NCBI GenBank assembly: GCA_021802115.1
Contig: JAKABA010000215.1
Location: 1 to 6,640, forward strand
DNA: 6,640 nt
DNA from: a bacterium
GTDB taxonomy: Bacteria > Chloroflexota > Dormibacteria > UBA8260 > Bog-877
Direction of reading: 5' to 3'
Within the stretch, counting starts at the first letter, position 1. Each line of letters opens with the position of its first letter. Position numbers and translations under genes: made by a program. This document shows, piece after piece, positions 1-5,287 of this stretch. The notes under the pieces are model-generated. The model saw only the letters and a list, made by a program, of their open reading frames with translations. It had not been told where the DNA came from and searched no databases.

Positions 1-30
1 CACGCCCGTCTGCACCACCAGATCCGCCAT
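1..30 (-). CDS. Possible 5' end of a minus-strand gene running off the left edge
   Basis: An ATG on the minus strand at 30-28 opens ten codons (MADLVVQTGV) that continue beyond the window. It lies 44 nt downstream of the macro-domain gene and has the same orientation, so it could be a third gene of that operon. GTGGGG directly abuts the ATG, which is too close for a normal ribosome-binding site. Ten residues cannot identify a family, and chance is a real alternative. Confidence 0.22.
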   Translation of the reverse strand, partial: MADLVVQTGV

Positions 31-74
31 CCCCACTGCGGGGCACTGGGGAAGTTGCCGCAGCCAATGCGCTC

Positions 75-608
75 CTACGAGACTCCACCGTACCTCGATT
101 CACACCAGCCACCTAGCGCCCGCTCAAGCGCCGATTGGGTCACTGGATCAAAGGCCACCAGCGTCACCTGGTCGATCGGGGCGGGACACTGCAGCGCCTC
201 GCGGACCGCGATCGCGGCCGCGAGGTCCACTGGGAAGCCGTAGATCCCGGTGCTGATCGCGGGCGCCGCCACAGACCGGCAGTCCGCCCCGGCCGCCAGG
301 CGGAAGGCCGCCCGGTACGCCGACGCCAGCAGCTCCGGTTCGCCCTCGCCACCTCCTTGCCAGACCGGCCCCACCGCGTGCACGACCAGCCGCGCCGGCA
401 GCCCGTGCCCGCCGGTTAGGACCGCGCTCCCGGTGGCACAACCGTGGGGATGGCGAAGGCGCAGTTCGCGCGCAAGCTCCGGGCCGGCGGCGCGATGGAT
501 CGCGCCGTCAACTCCCCCGCCCGGTTGCAGCCGGCTGTTGGCGGCGTTGACGACCGCGTCGCAGGAGACAGAGGTGATGTCCCCCGGGCACACCACTACT
601 CGCGCCAC
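75..608 (-). CDS. Macro-domain protein, probable MacroD-like ADP-ribose deacylase/hydrolase
   Basis: This is a complete single-domain macro protein of 177 residues. From the GTG start, GDIT is at residues 9-12 and DAVVNAAN at 17-24. The glycine-rich loop GGGVDGAIH, characteristic of the MacroD type, is at 30-38, followed by AAG at 40-42. HAVGPVW is at 77-83 and ISTGIYGFP, the phosphate-binding loop, at 118-126. Macro domains of this type bind ADP-ribose in the cytoplasm. They remove acyl groups from O-acyl-ADP-ribose or mono-ADP-ribose from acidic residues. The exact substrate here is inferred. The GTG at 608 was chosen because it starts immediately before the first beta strand and lies 7 nt after the Nudix stop, with a G-rich run between. 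The same frame is open far upstream to 1076, but that part is antisense-free shadow of the Nudix gene. Coupling to the Nudix gene suggests a shared ADP-ribose pathway. Confidence 0.92.
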   Translation of the reverse strand: MARVVVCPGDITSVSCDAVVNAANSRLQPGGGVDGAIHRAAGPELARELRLRHPHGCATGSAVLTGGHGLPARLVVHAVGPVWQGGGEGEPELLASAYRAAFRLAAGADCRSVAAPAISTGIYGFPVDLAAAIAVREALQCPAPIDQVTLVAFDPVTQSALERALGGWCESRYGGVS

Positions 609-618
609 GGCCCCCCTA
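609..618 (-). promoter_or_regulatory. G-rich junction with likely translational coupling, Nudix to macro gene
   Basis: On the minus strand the Nudix stop TAG runs straight into GGGGGGCC and then the GTG start of the macro gene. AGGGGGG can pair with the 3' end of 16S rRNA but is only 2 nt from the GTG. Re-initiation by ribosomes finishing the Nudix gene is therefore the likelier mechanism. Alternative in-frame GTG codons lie at 596 and 593. Confidence 0.45.
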
Positions 619-1179
619 CGGAGCTTCCGGCACCAGCCCCAGCACTCCGGCCAAAGCCAGGCCAGCCAGCGTCTTGGCATCTCGGAGCAGCCCCTGGGAA
701 GCGAGCTCCAGCACCTCGTCGGGGCTGAACAGCCGGCTCTGCAGGACCTCGTCCGGATCGGGATCGGGGTCGCCCACGACGGTGATGCCGGTTGCCCGGT
801 AGTACCAGAGGAGTTCGGTGCTGTACCCGGGGGCGAGGAAGGTCGCCCCCACCGCCAGCCACGACTCAGCCCCGTAACCGGTCTCCTCGGCGAGCTCGCG
901 GCGGGCTGCCTCCAGAGCCGACTCACCCTCCTCCCGGCCTCCGGCCGGGATCTCCCAGAGCAGTTCGCCCGCGGGGTGGCGGTACTGCCGCACCAGCAGG
1001 ACCGAGCCATCGTCGGCCAGGGCGACAATCCCGACCCCACCGGGGTGGTGGACAACTTCCCGGCGGGCCTCCACACCGGAGCTGATCCTGACCATGTCTA
1101 CGGTCAGGCGCAGCAGGCTTCCCTGGAATCGTTCCTCGCTGGTCAGCAACACGTCACGGCCCAAGTCTGATTCGGTCAC
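616..1179 (-). CDS. Nudix hydrolase, ADP-ribose pyrophosphatase type
   Basis: The 187-residue protein has a complete Nudix box at residues 80-102. The pattern G-x5-E-x7-R-E-L-x-E-E-x-G-Y is met at every fixed position, including the metal-binding RELAEE at 94-99. Before it come the family features VLLVRQYRHPAGE (60-72) and WEIPAG (75-80). After it comes FLAPGYSTE (114-122), whose proline 117 is 16 residues past the box glycine, the position typical of ADP-ribose pyrophosphatases. The expected reaction is ADP-ribose to AMP plus ribose 5-phosphate in the cytoplasm, with Mg2+. The start is GTG. A TATGCT box ends 8 nt upstream and no Shine-Dalgarno is visible, so the mRNA may be leaderless. It is the first gene of the two-gene operon with the macro protein. 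Other nucleoside-diphosphate sugars are possible substrates. Confidence 0.93.
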   Translation of the reverse strand: MTESDLGRDVLLTSEERFQGSLLRLTVDMVRISSGVEARREVVHHPGGVGIVALADDGSVLLVRQYRHPAGELLWEIPAGGREEGESALEAARRELAEETGYGAESWLAVGATFLAPGYSTELLWYYRATGITVVGDPDPDPDEVLQSRLFSPDEVLELASQGLLRDAKTLAGLALAGVLGLVPEAP

Positions 1180-1226
1180 CGTCGTCGAGCATAAGCCTGC
1201 CGGAGTGGCTGCGTATGATGGCGGCC
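1180..1226. promoter_or_regulatory. Compact divergent promoter region with overlapping leaderless signals
   Basis: Only 47 nt separate the Nudix GTG (1179, minus) from the ATG at 1227 (plus). On the minus strand TATGCT (1193-1188) is followed by 8 nt and then the GTG. On the plus strand TATGAT (1214-1219) is followed by 7 nt and then the ATG. Both fit -10 boxes of leaderless transcripts. No good -35 hexamer is seen for either one. The place where the plus-strand -35 should lie coincides with the minus-strand -10, so the two promoters cannot be occupied at the same time if both are real. Confidence 0.5.
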
Positions 1227-1604
1227 ATGTCGCTGGCAGCCGACTACCCCAATCCCTACGAGTTGACCGCGCTGCAGATCGCCGCAGCTCGGGCCCAACT
1301 CGTCTTCCGATCTCGCCACCGGCGTACCTTGCAGCAGCGCCTCGGCGACTCCGACGCCCTGGTCGACCAGGTAGAGCACTGCCGGATGGCGGACCGCAAG
1401 CTGGTCGATGCCGCCACCTGGAGCAAGGTGGTCCGGCTGGTCGCCGAGGTCGACCCCCGCCTCCGTCACAACCTCGGCAGCAGGCGGGACCCCGAGCGGG
1501 TTGGCGAGGTGCTCTTTGCCCTTCAGGCCCGTCTCATGGAGGCGGTCCGGGAGGAGCGCGGCCGAGGGCTTGCTCCTGTCATACCTCTCTTCCGCACCCC
1601 CTGA
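1227..1604 (+). CDS. Hypothetical helical protein, family not recognised
   Basis: This 125-residue protein begins MSLAADYPNPYELTALQ and ends VIPLFRTP. It looks mostly alpha-helical, soluble and rich in Arg, Leu and Ala, without signal peptide, membrane segment or metal motif. Its two long charged segments could be DNA- or partner-binding helices, but no family signature is evident. Start choice is uncertain. ATG 1227 fits a leaderless mRNA behind TATGAT. ATG 1215 or 1218 would add four or three residues and could use GGAG at 1202-1205. The frame has the high G/C third-position bias of its neighbours and ends inside the PfkB reading frame, so the two genes probably form one transcription unit. 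Its function is unknown. Confidence 0.7.
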   Translation: MSLAADYPNPYELTALQIAAARAQLVFRSRHRRTLQQRLGDSDALVDQVEHCRMADRKLVDAATWSKVVRLVAEVDPRLRHNLGSRRDPERVGEVLFALQARLMEAVREERGRGLAPVIPLFRTP

Positions 1605-2481
1605 CTCGGGCGGCCGCGCGCTGTCCGAGTGGGCGGTCACCGCCGCCGGAACTGTGGGCTTCGACGACTTGACCACGCCCGCGGGGAGGGCTTCTAGAGT
1701 CCCCGGTGGGTCCGCGCTGTACTTCACCCTGGCGGCTTCGCCGTACTGCCAGGTGCGACCGGTCGTGGCGCTCGGCGAGGATGGAGACCTACTCGCGGAG
1801 TTGCTCCAGCAGCCCGGCGTCGACCCTTCCGGCTTGGCCCGCCGGCCTGGGGCGAGTTACCGCTGGCAGGCGGTCCACGCTGCCGCTGAAGCGGTCCCGC
1901 TGCAGGAGGAGCAGAACTTCGGCGTCTACACGGGTTGGCGGCCCCTGGTGCCCCCGGCCGCCCAGGGCAGCCAGCTCCTCTTCCTTGGGTCGATGCTCCC
2001 CCTGGCCCAGCTCCAGGTCCTGGGCCAGTGCCGCAGAGCCGAGCTGATTGGGTTGGACACCATGAGGGACTTCATCGCCAGCGACCTTGACCGGGTCGCC
2101 CAGCTGCTGGGGGCGACCGACGTGCTCTTTGCCAACCGGGCTGAGCTGGAGCAGCTGTGGCCGCATCCGGGCGGGGCCGAGCGGGCCGCCTCCGAGCTGC
2201 TCGGCCGAGGTCGCCTTCGGGCCGTGGTGCTCAAGCTCGGGGAGGGGGGGGCGGTGCTCCTGACCCGCTCCGGTACGCGCCACCTCCCCGCCGATCCTGT
2301 GGAACGGGTGGTGGACCCCACCGGGGCGGGTGACTCGCTGGCGGGGGGGATGATGGGCCGCCTCGCGCAGTTGCGTCGAGTTGACGACGAGGCTTTGGAG
2401 TTGGCGCTGCCGGCCGGCCTGGCGGCTGCGGCCAGGGCCATCTCAGCATTCGGGGTCAGAGGTCTGCTGGAGCGCCCGTGA
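1570..2481 (+). CDS. PfkB/ribokinase-family sugar kinase, start uncertain
   Basis: Counting from the TTG at 1570, the 303-residue protein shows the PfkB fold landmarks in order. AGTVGFDDL is at residues 26-34 and GGSALYFTLAAS, the substrate lid and glycine pair, at 46-57. LDTM is at 162-165, ANRAE (the N-x-x-E Mg2+/phosphate motif) at 188-192, and VVLKLGEGG at 219-227. The C-terminal signature DPTGAGDSLAGG is at 249-260, with Asp255 as predicted catalytic base. The family phosphorylates sugars or nucleosides with ATP in the cytoplasm. The GGSAxYF and LDTM features point to the broad 'sugar kinase' subgroup, substrate unknown. There is no usable ATG near the domain start. Options are TTG 1570, CTG 1576 (GAGGG 7 nt upstream), or GTG 1654, which would remove most of the first strand. 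The first choice overlaps the upstream gene by 35 nt. Confidence 0.88.
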   Translation: MLLSYLSSAPPDSGGRALSEWAVTAAGTVGFDDLTTPAGRASRVPGGSALYFTLAASPYCQVRPVVALGEDGDLLAELLQQPGVDPSGLARRPGASYRWQAVHAAAEAVPLQEEQNFGVYTGWRPLVPPAAQGSQLLFLGSMLPLAQLQVLGQCRRAELIGLDTMRDFIASDLDRVAQLLGATDVLFANRAELEQLWPHPGGAERAASELLGRGRLRAVVLKLGEGGAVLLTRSGTRHLPADPVERVVDPTGAGDSLAGGMMGRLAQLRRVDDEALELALPAGLAAAARAISAFGVRGLLERP

Positions 2482-2732
2482 CCGAGCCCCAGGGCAGTCG
2501 AATGCGACGGGCAACTCCAACAGCGCGGCTAGTCCCGCTCGGAAGTGGAGATCGGATGCGTCGGAGTCAATCCGGCTGACGGCGCGGACGATCTCTCCTC
2601 CCCTGGTCCCGAATCGGCCCAGCCGCCGGGGATGAAGGGTACCGGCACGTTTCGCACGCCGGGGTCGCGCCGGCCTCCGCCGGGAAGACCGTGCCCGGCC
2701 GGTCCCACTTCAGCGGCGGAACGCCGGTCCTC
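2482..2732. other. Convergent intergenic region without a convincing gene
   Basis: This 251-bp stretch lies between the ends of the PfkB gene (plus) and the metallo-hydrolase gene (minus). I see no tRNA-like or rRNA-like sequence. Two short G+C hairpins are present: CCGGC-CTCC-GCCGG at 2670-2683 and CGGCG-GAA-CGCCG at 2714-2726. The second lies just past the stop of the minus-strand gene. Neither is followed by a T-run, so they are only weak terminator candidates. A minus-strand frame is open from 2709 to 2446 but has no credible start and runs into the PfkB gene. Confidence 0.6.
2714..2726 (-). terminator. Weak hairpin after the metallo-hydrolase gene
   Basis: CGGCG-GAA-CGCCG forms a 5-bp G+C stem with a 3-nt loop, starting 6 nt after the stop codon of the minus-strand gene. 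No U-tract follows. It could help terminate transcription or protect the 3' end, but hairpins this short are expected often in DNA of this composition. Confidence 0.2.
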
Positions 2733-3371
2733 TCACTGGCTGAAGGGCTGGATCGCGGTGAGTGTCCGCACCTCAACCGGAGCGGCCAGGCGGGCGAAAT
2801 CCTCCGCGTCGTGCTCTGCCCCAACCACGAAGCCATAGTGCATCGGCACCGCCAGCCGAGGTGAGATGGCGCGGGCCAGCCCGGCCGCCTCCTCGACGTC
2901 CATGGTGAAGGTGCCCCCGATAGGGAGGAATGCGACCTCCGTCCGGATCCGGTCCAGCTCAGGCACGTGGTCGGTGTCGCCCGCATGGTAGTAGGTGTGT
3001 CCGCCCAGAGTCAGCAGGTAGCCCACCCATCCGTTGGCCCTGGGATGGGCCTCCAGCCGCTCCTCGGCGACGTTGTAGGCGGGAACCGTCTCCAGATGGA
3101 CCCCGGAAGCCTCCAGGACCTCGCCGGGAGAGACCGCGACGACCTGGCCGGGAATCTCCTGGGCCACGTCACGTGGCGCCACCACCACGGTCTTGGGGGT
3201 GCGCACCCGCTCGATGTCGTCGGGGGAGAAGTGGTCGAAGTGAGCGTGCGTGATCACGATCAGGTCGGCCGGATCGGAGGTGGTCACCTCCCAAGGGTCG
3301 ATGTAGACACTCAGCCCGCCCCCCTTCCAGAGGTAGGCCGATTGCTTGAACCAGGTGAACCCCTCGAGCAT
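2733..3371 (-). CDS. Metallo-beta-lactamase-fold metal-dependent hydrolase (UlaG-like group)
   Basis: The 212-residue protein has the metal-binding motif ITHAHFDHF (H42, H44, D46, H47). A later metal ligand is likely in YYHAGDTD (D132), and a C-terminal histidine in PMHYG (H178). This set, with a short total length, VPAYN at 96-100 and FLPIGG at 148-153, fits the UlaG-like branch of the superfamily (Lactamase_B_3 type) rather than true beta-lactamases. UlaG itself is a cytoplasmic L-ascorbate-6-phosphate lactonase, but most relatives have unknown substrates, so no specific reaction is assigned. There is no signal peptide. The ATG start is supported by GGAGGG 7 nt upstream. The gene lies 67 nt downstream of a co-oriented small protein gene and may be cotranscribed with it. 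A TATCCT box at 3414-3409 could provide its own promoter. Confidence 0.92.
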   Translation of the reverse strand: MLEGFTWFKQSAYLWKGGGLSVYIDPWEVTTSDPADLIVITHAHFDHFSPDDIERVRTPKTVVVAPRDVAQEIPGQVVAVSPGEVLEASGVHLETVPAYNVAEERLEAHPRANGWVGYLLTLGGHTYYHAGDTDHVPELDRIRTEVAFLPIGGTFTMDVEEAAGLARAISPRLAVPMHYGFVVGAEHDAEDFARLAAPVEVRTLTAIQPFSQ

Positions 3372-3378
3372 CCGAATA

Positions 3379-3384
3379 CCCTCC
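3379..3384 (-). promoter_or_regulatory. Shine-Dalgarno site of the metallo-hydrolase gene
   Basis: GGAGGG on the minus strand is spaced 7 nt from the ATG at 3371. It is the clearest ribosome-binding site in the window, and contrasts with the neighbouring genes whose start codons lie only 6-8 nt behind a -10 box. Confidence 0.75.
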
Positions 3385-3438
3385 AGCGCTGCGGATGGCT
3401 AAGGACCCAGGATAGCGCTGAGGCGTTGCGGTCGGCGC

Positions 3439-3804
3439 TCAGCTGCGAGAGTTGGCCGCGGCCCGCCCGATCTCCGCCGCCGCGGCGTCCGGGTCCTCGA
3501 CGTCGACCACCAAAGCGCGGTAATGCTCGTGCTCCAGGGAGATCACGATGGCCTGACCTGGACGGTGCACGTCCCAGAACATCATTCCGTCGCTGCCGGC
3601 GAAGGTGCCCACCTGGAGGACCCCGGGGATGCGGGCACCGGCTACCTTCACCCCGCTCAGGGCCTCGACCCCCTGGTTCGGGTCGGAGTGGACCTCGGTG
3701 ATGTCGTGCAACGGGATCGACAGGTGGCTCCGCAGTGCCCAGAGCTTGTCCATCCCCTCGACGGTCAGCTCCAGGGTGGACTCCGAAATCGTGTACTCAG
3801 TCAC
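3439..3804 (-). CDS. Conserved small protein, possibly PH-like fold
   Basis: This soluble protein of 121 residues starts with GTG (VTEYTISEST). The pattern of alternating beta strands followed by a C-terminal helix suggests a small PH-like barrel. Notable segments are LSIPLHDITEV at 28-38, RIPGVLQVGTF at 58-68, and MMFWDVHRPGQAIVISLE at 74-91. The protein ends with a DVEDPDAAAAEIGRAA helix. I have seen this overall pattern in uncharacterised actinobacterial proteins, but the family assignment and function are inferences from memory, not a search. No catalytic motif, signal peptide or membrane segment is evident. The start sits 6 nt behind a TATGCT box with a consensus -35, so the mRNA should be leaderless. 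It diverges from the HTH/DUF3887 gene at 3882. Confidence 0.8.
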   Translation of the reverse strand: MTEYTISESTLELTVEGMDKLWALRSHLSIPLHDITEVHSDPNQGVEALSGVKVAGARIPGVLQVGTFAGSDGMMFWDVHRPGQAIVISLEHEHYRALVVDVEDPDAAAAEIGRAAANSRS

Positions 3805-3840
3805 ACCGCCAGCATATGCCTACGGGCCATCCCTTGTCAA
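3805..3840 (-). promoter_or_regulatory. Strong promoter for the leaderless PH-like gene
   Basis: On the minus strand TTGACA (3840-3835), an 18-nt spacer and TATGCT (3816-3811) are followed by GGCGGT and the GTG start at 3804. The -35 matches the sigma-70 consensus fully. The -10 to start distance of 6 nt places the transcription start at or next to the GTG. Confidence 0.75.
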
Positions 3841-3854
3841 TTATGGATTGACAA
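3834..3854. repeat. Perfect inverted repeat holding both divergent -35 boxes
   Basis: TTGTCAAT (3834-3841), spacer TATGG, ATTGACAA (3847-3854): 8-bp perfect arms with a 5-bp spacer. Each arm contains the TTGACA -35 hexamer of one of the two divergent promoters. The element is A+T-rich within a G+C-rich region. It could be an operator for a dimeric regulator, or simply reflect two consensus -35 boxes placed back to back. Confidence 0.8.
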
Positions 3855-3875
3855 ACCGCCATTCATGGGTACGAT
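3848..3875 (+). promoter_or_regulatory. Strong promoter for the leaderless HTH/DUF3887 gene
   Basis: TTGACA (3848-3853), a 16-nt spacer and TACGAT (3870-3875) precede the ATG at 3882 by 6 nt. The GGAG at 3877-3880 is only 1 nt from the ATG, so it cannot serve as a normal ribosome-binding site. A leaderless transcript is the best reading. Confidence 0.75.
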
Positions 3876-3881
3876 CGGAGC

Positions 3882-4481
3882 ATGGCGTCAGAGTCCTCGG
3901 TGCGGGAGACGCTGGCGACGCTGCTGGAGCAGAATGTCGCCGCTGTCGCTAGAGCGTTGCGTCAGCCGGCCGTGGGGTCGGCGCTGGGAGTGCTCTCAGC
4001 CTCGATCACCGTGGCCGAGGTCGCGGAGGACGCGATGCGCTCGCTGGTGGCGGACGCCCGGGCTGAGGGGCGCACCTGGGCGGAGATCGGGACCATCCTG
4101 CGCATCAGCCGGCAAGCCGCCCAGCAGCGTTTCAGGGAGGAGCTGGCCATGGGCGACCAGGAGTTGGCGGGACTCGGCGCCGAGGGCCTCAAGGTGCTGC
4201 GGCAGTGGGCCGCGGGCGAGGGGAGGCTCATGGTCCCGCGCTTCGATGAGGCGGTCCGCGAGCGTCTGGACGAGGCGGGGCTGGCCGCCGCCTGGGCACA
4301 GGTGGAGGGGCTCTCGGGCAAGCTGCTGACCGTGGGCAGGCCCACGGTGGCGGCTCGCGACAAGTACCGAGTGGTGGACATCCCGCTCGCCTTCGAGCGC
4401 GGGCCGATGAAGGCCCGGATCAGCTTCGACTCCGAGGACCGGATCGCCGGCCTCTTCGTCCTCTACCCCGACCTCTCCTGA
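3882..4481 (+). CDS. HTH-domain protein with C-terminal DUF3887-like domain
   Basis: The 199-residue protein has three parts. Residues 1-55 are a helical lead-in. Residues 64-87 hold a helix-turn-helix, RTWAEIGTILRISRQAAQQR, whose 'W-x-EIG...ISRQAAxQR' form resembles sigma-factor region 4-like or small actinobacterial HTH proteins. Residues about 118-199 (FDEAVRERL, AAAWAQVEGLSGKL, VVDIPLAFERG, KARISFDSEDRIAGLFVLYP) fit the DUF3887 pattern, a small alpha+beta domain of unknown role that may bind a ligand. The likely role is a cytoplasmic DNA-binding regulator with a sensing domain; this is inference. It is transcribed divergently from the PH-like gene through a symmetric promoter element that could be its own operator. 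No membrane segment is seen. It ends 29 nt from the convergent permease gene. Confidence 0.85.
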   Translation: MASESSVRETLATLLEQNVAAVARALRQPAVGSALGVLSASITVAEVAEDAMRSLVADARAEGRTWAEIGTILRISRQAAQQRFREELAMGDQELAGLGAEGLKVLRQWAAGEGRLMVPRFDEAVRERLDEAGLAAAWAQVEGLSGKLLTVGRPTVAARDKYRVVDIPLAFERGPMKARISFDSEDRIAGLFVLYPDLS

Positions 4482-4510
4482 GCGCTTGCCCCGGCCCGCC
4501 CGAAGTGGCC

Positions 4511-5287
4511 TCAAGCCGGCCGGAGGCGTACCGCCACGGCCGCGAGGAGAAGGCACACCAAGGCCAGAACCAGGCCTCCCACCAACGGTTGCACGGCTGC
4601 GGACCCGCCCCAGGACCCGGCCGCCAGCTCGCTGGTCCGTCCTGTGACTCCAGTTGGCAGCGAGTTGTTCAGCGGCGCCCAGAAGCCAGGGAGGGCGCTG
4701 AGGGCTATGTAGCCGACTAGGGCGACGCCCCCGGCCGCCACCCCGCTGCCCAGGGCCGCGCTCGCCAGCAGGGTGAGTGCGACCACGTCCAGCAGCATCA
4801 CGAGCAGCCCCAGGTTGATCAGGAGGTAGGGGCCGAGAGGGGCAGGGTGAAAGAGCAGCGCCACGTAGCCGAACGAAGCCAGCGCCGCCGCCGAGAGGCC
4901 CACCAGCACCATCAGCCCGTGGGCTGTGAACTTGGCCAGGACGTAGGCGCCGGCGGAGACTGGCCGGGAGAGGATCAGGGCAGCCACGCCGCGGGCCCGC
5001 TCCTCCGCGATCCCCCCCATCGACAGCAGGATCAGCGCCAGGGCGGGCAGCTGGTCCAGGTCTTTGGCGTAGGCGACCACGGCGTCGGTGGTGGTCTGTC
5101 GGGGCATCGCGATGGCGATCCCCGAACCGGCTTGGGTGCGCACCAGGTCGGGCAGGTAGTAGGTGAGCACGACCGCCCCCAGGCCCGAGAGCATGAAGAC
5201 CGCTGCCGCGATCAGCCAGCGTCCGGTCACCACGCTCTCCCGGAGCTCCTTGCCGGCCAGCGTTCGGAACCCGGACATCGAGCTCAT
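4511..5287 (-). CDS. ABC-2 type transporter permease (YxlG/NosY-like)
   Basis: This 258-residue integral membrane protein begins MSSMSGFRTLAGKELRE, a cytoplasmic helix typical of ABC-2 permeases. About six hydrophobic segments follow, near residues 24-44, 80-97, 116-145, 152-180, 183-200 and 232-255. Between segments 2 and 3 is EERARGVAALILSRPVSAGAY (94-114, quoted in part). It matches the 'E-x-E-x-G-T-x-x-x-L-x-x-x-P-V-S/T-R' coupling segment of NosY/YxlG-type permeases. The protein would pair with the ATPase upstream to form an exporter or membrane-acting complex with unknown substrate. Its ATG at 5287 overlaps the ATPase stop in an ATGA junction, supporting translational coupling. An internal ATG at 5278 is an alternative start. 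The same frame is open further upstream only as a shadow of the ATPase gene. Confidence 0.9.
   Translation of the reverse strand: MSSMSGFRTLAGKELRESVVTGRWLIAAAVFMLSGLGAVVLTYYLPDLVRTQAGSGIAIAMPRQTTTDAVVAYAKDLDQLPALALILLSMGGIAEERARGVAALILSRPVSAGAYVLAKFTAHGLMVLVGLSAAALASFGYVALLFHPAPLGPYLLINLGLLVMLLDVVALTLLASAALGSGVAAGGVALVGYIALSALPGFWAPLNNSLPTGVTGRTSELAAGSWGGSAAVQPLVGGLVLALVCLLLAAVAVRLRPA

Noticed and set aside
33..53. CCCC-rich partial hairpin between the macro gene and the left edge
   Set aside because: Only the outer 5 bp pair. The inner bases mismatch and no T-run follows, so it is not a convincing terminator.
609..1076. Upstream extension of the macro-domain reading frame to 1076
   Set aside because: This part overlaps the Nudix gene in another frame and encodes Arg/Ser/Trp-rich sequence. 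The macro fold starts at 608.
250..1170. 306-codon plus-strand frame antisense to macro and Nudix genes
   Set aside because: It lies opposite two clearly recognised genes, has no domain, and its composition is typical of antisense to high-GC coding DNA.
1176..1727. 183-codon minus-strand frame opposite the hypothetical and PfkB genes
   Set aside because: I considered it as an alternative to the plus-strand hypothetical gene. The plus-strand frame has the better promoter, codon pattern and context, and this one spans the gene junction.
2482..2732. tRNA or small RNA gene in the convergent gap
   Set aside because: No T-loop GGTTCGAATC-like motif with matching acceptor and anticodon arms, and no promoter-terminator pair, could be found on either strand.
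2545..2838. Plus-strand frame in the convergent gap
   Set aside because: Its second half is antisense to the metallo-hydrolase. It is rich in Pro, Gly and Arg and lacks a ribosome-binding site or domain.
3384..3420. CAGCGCT ... AGCGCTG inverted repeat between the PH-like and metallo-hydrolase genes
   Set aside because: The arms are 7 bp with a 23-nt loop and no T-run. AGCGCT is self-palindromic, so chance pairing is likely, and no terminator was called.
2967..3701. Long plus-strand frame opposite the metallo-hydrolase and PH-like genes
   Set aside because: It crosses two genes and the gap between them, with no domain and low-complexity Arg/Pro-rich sequence at its end.
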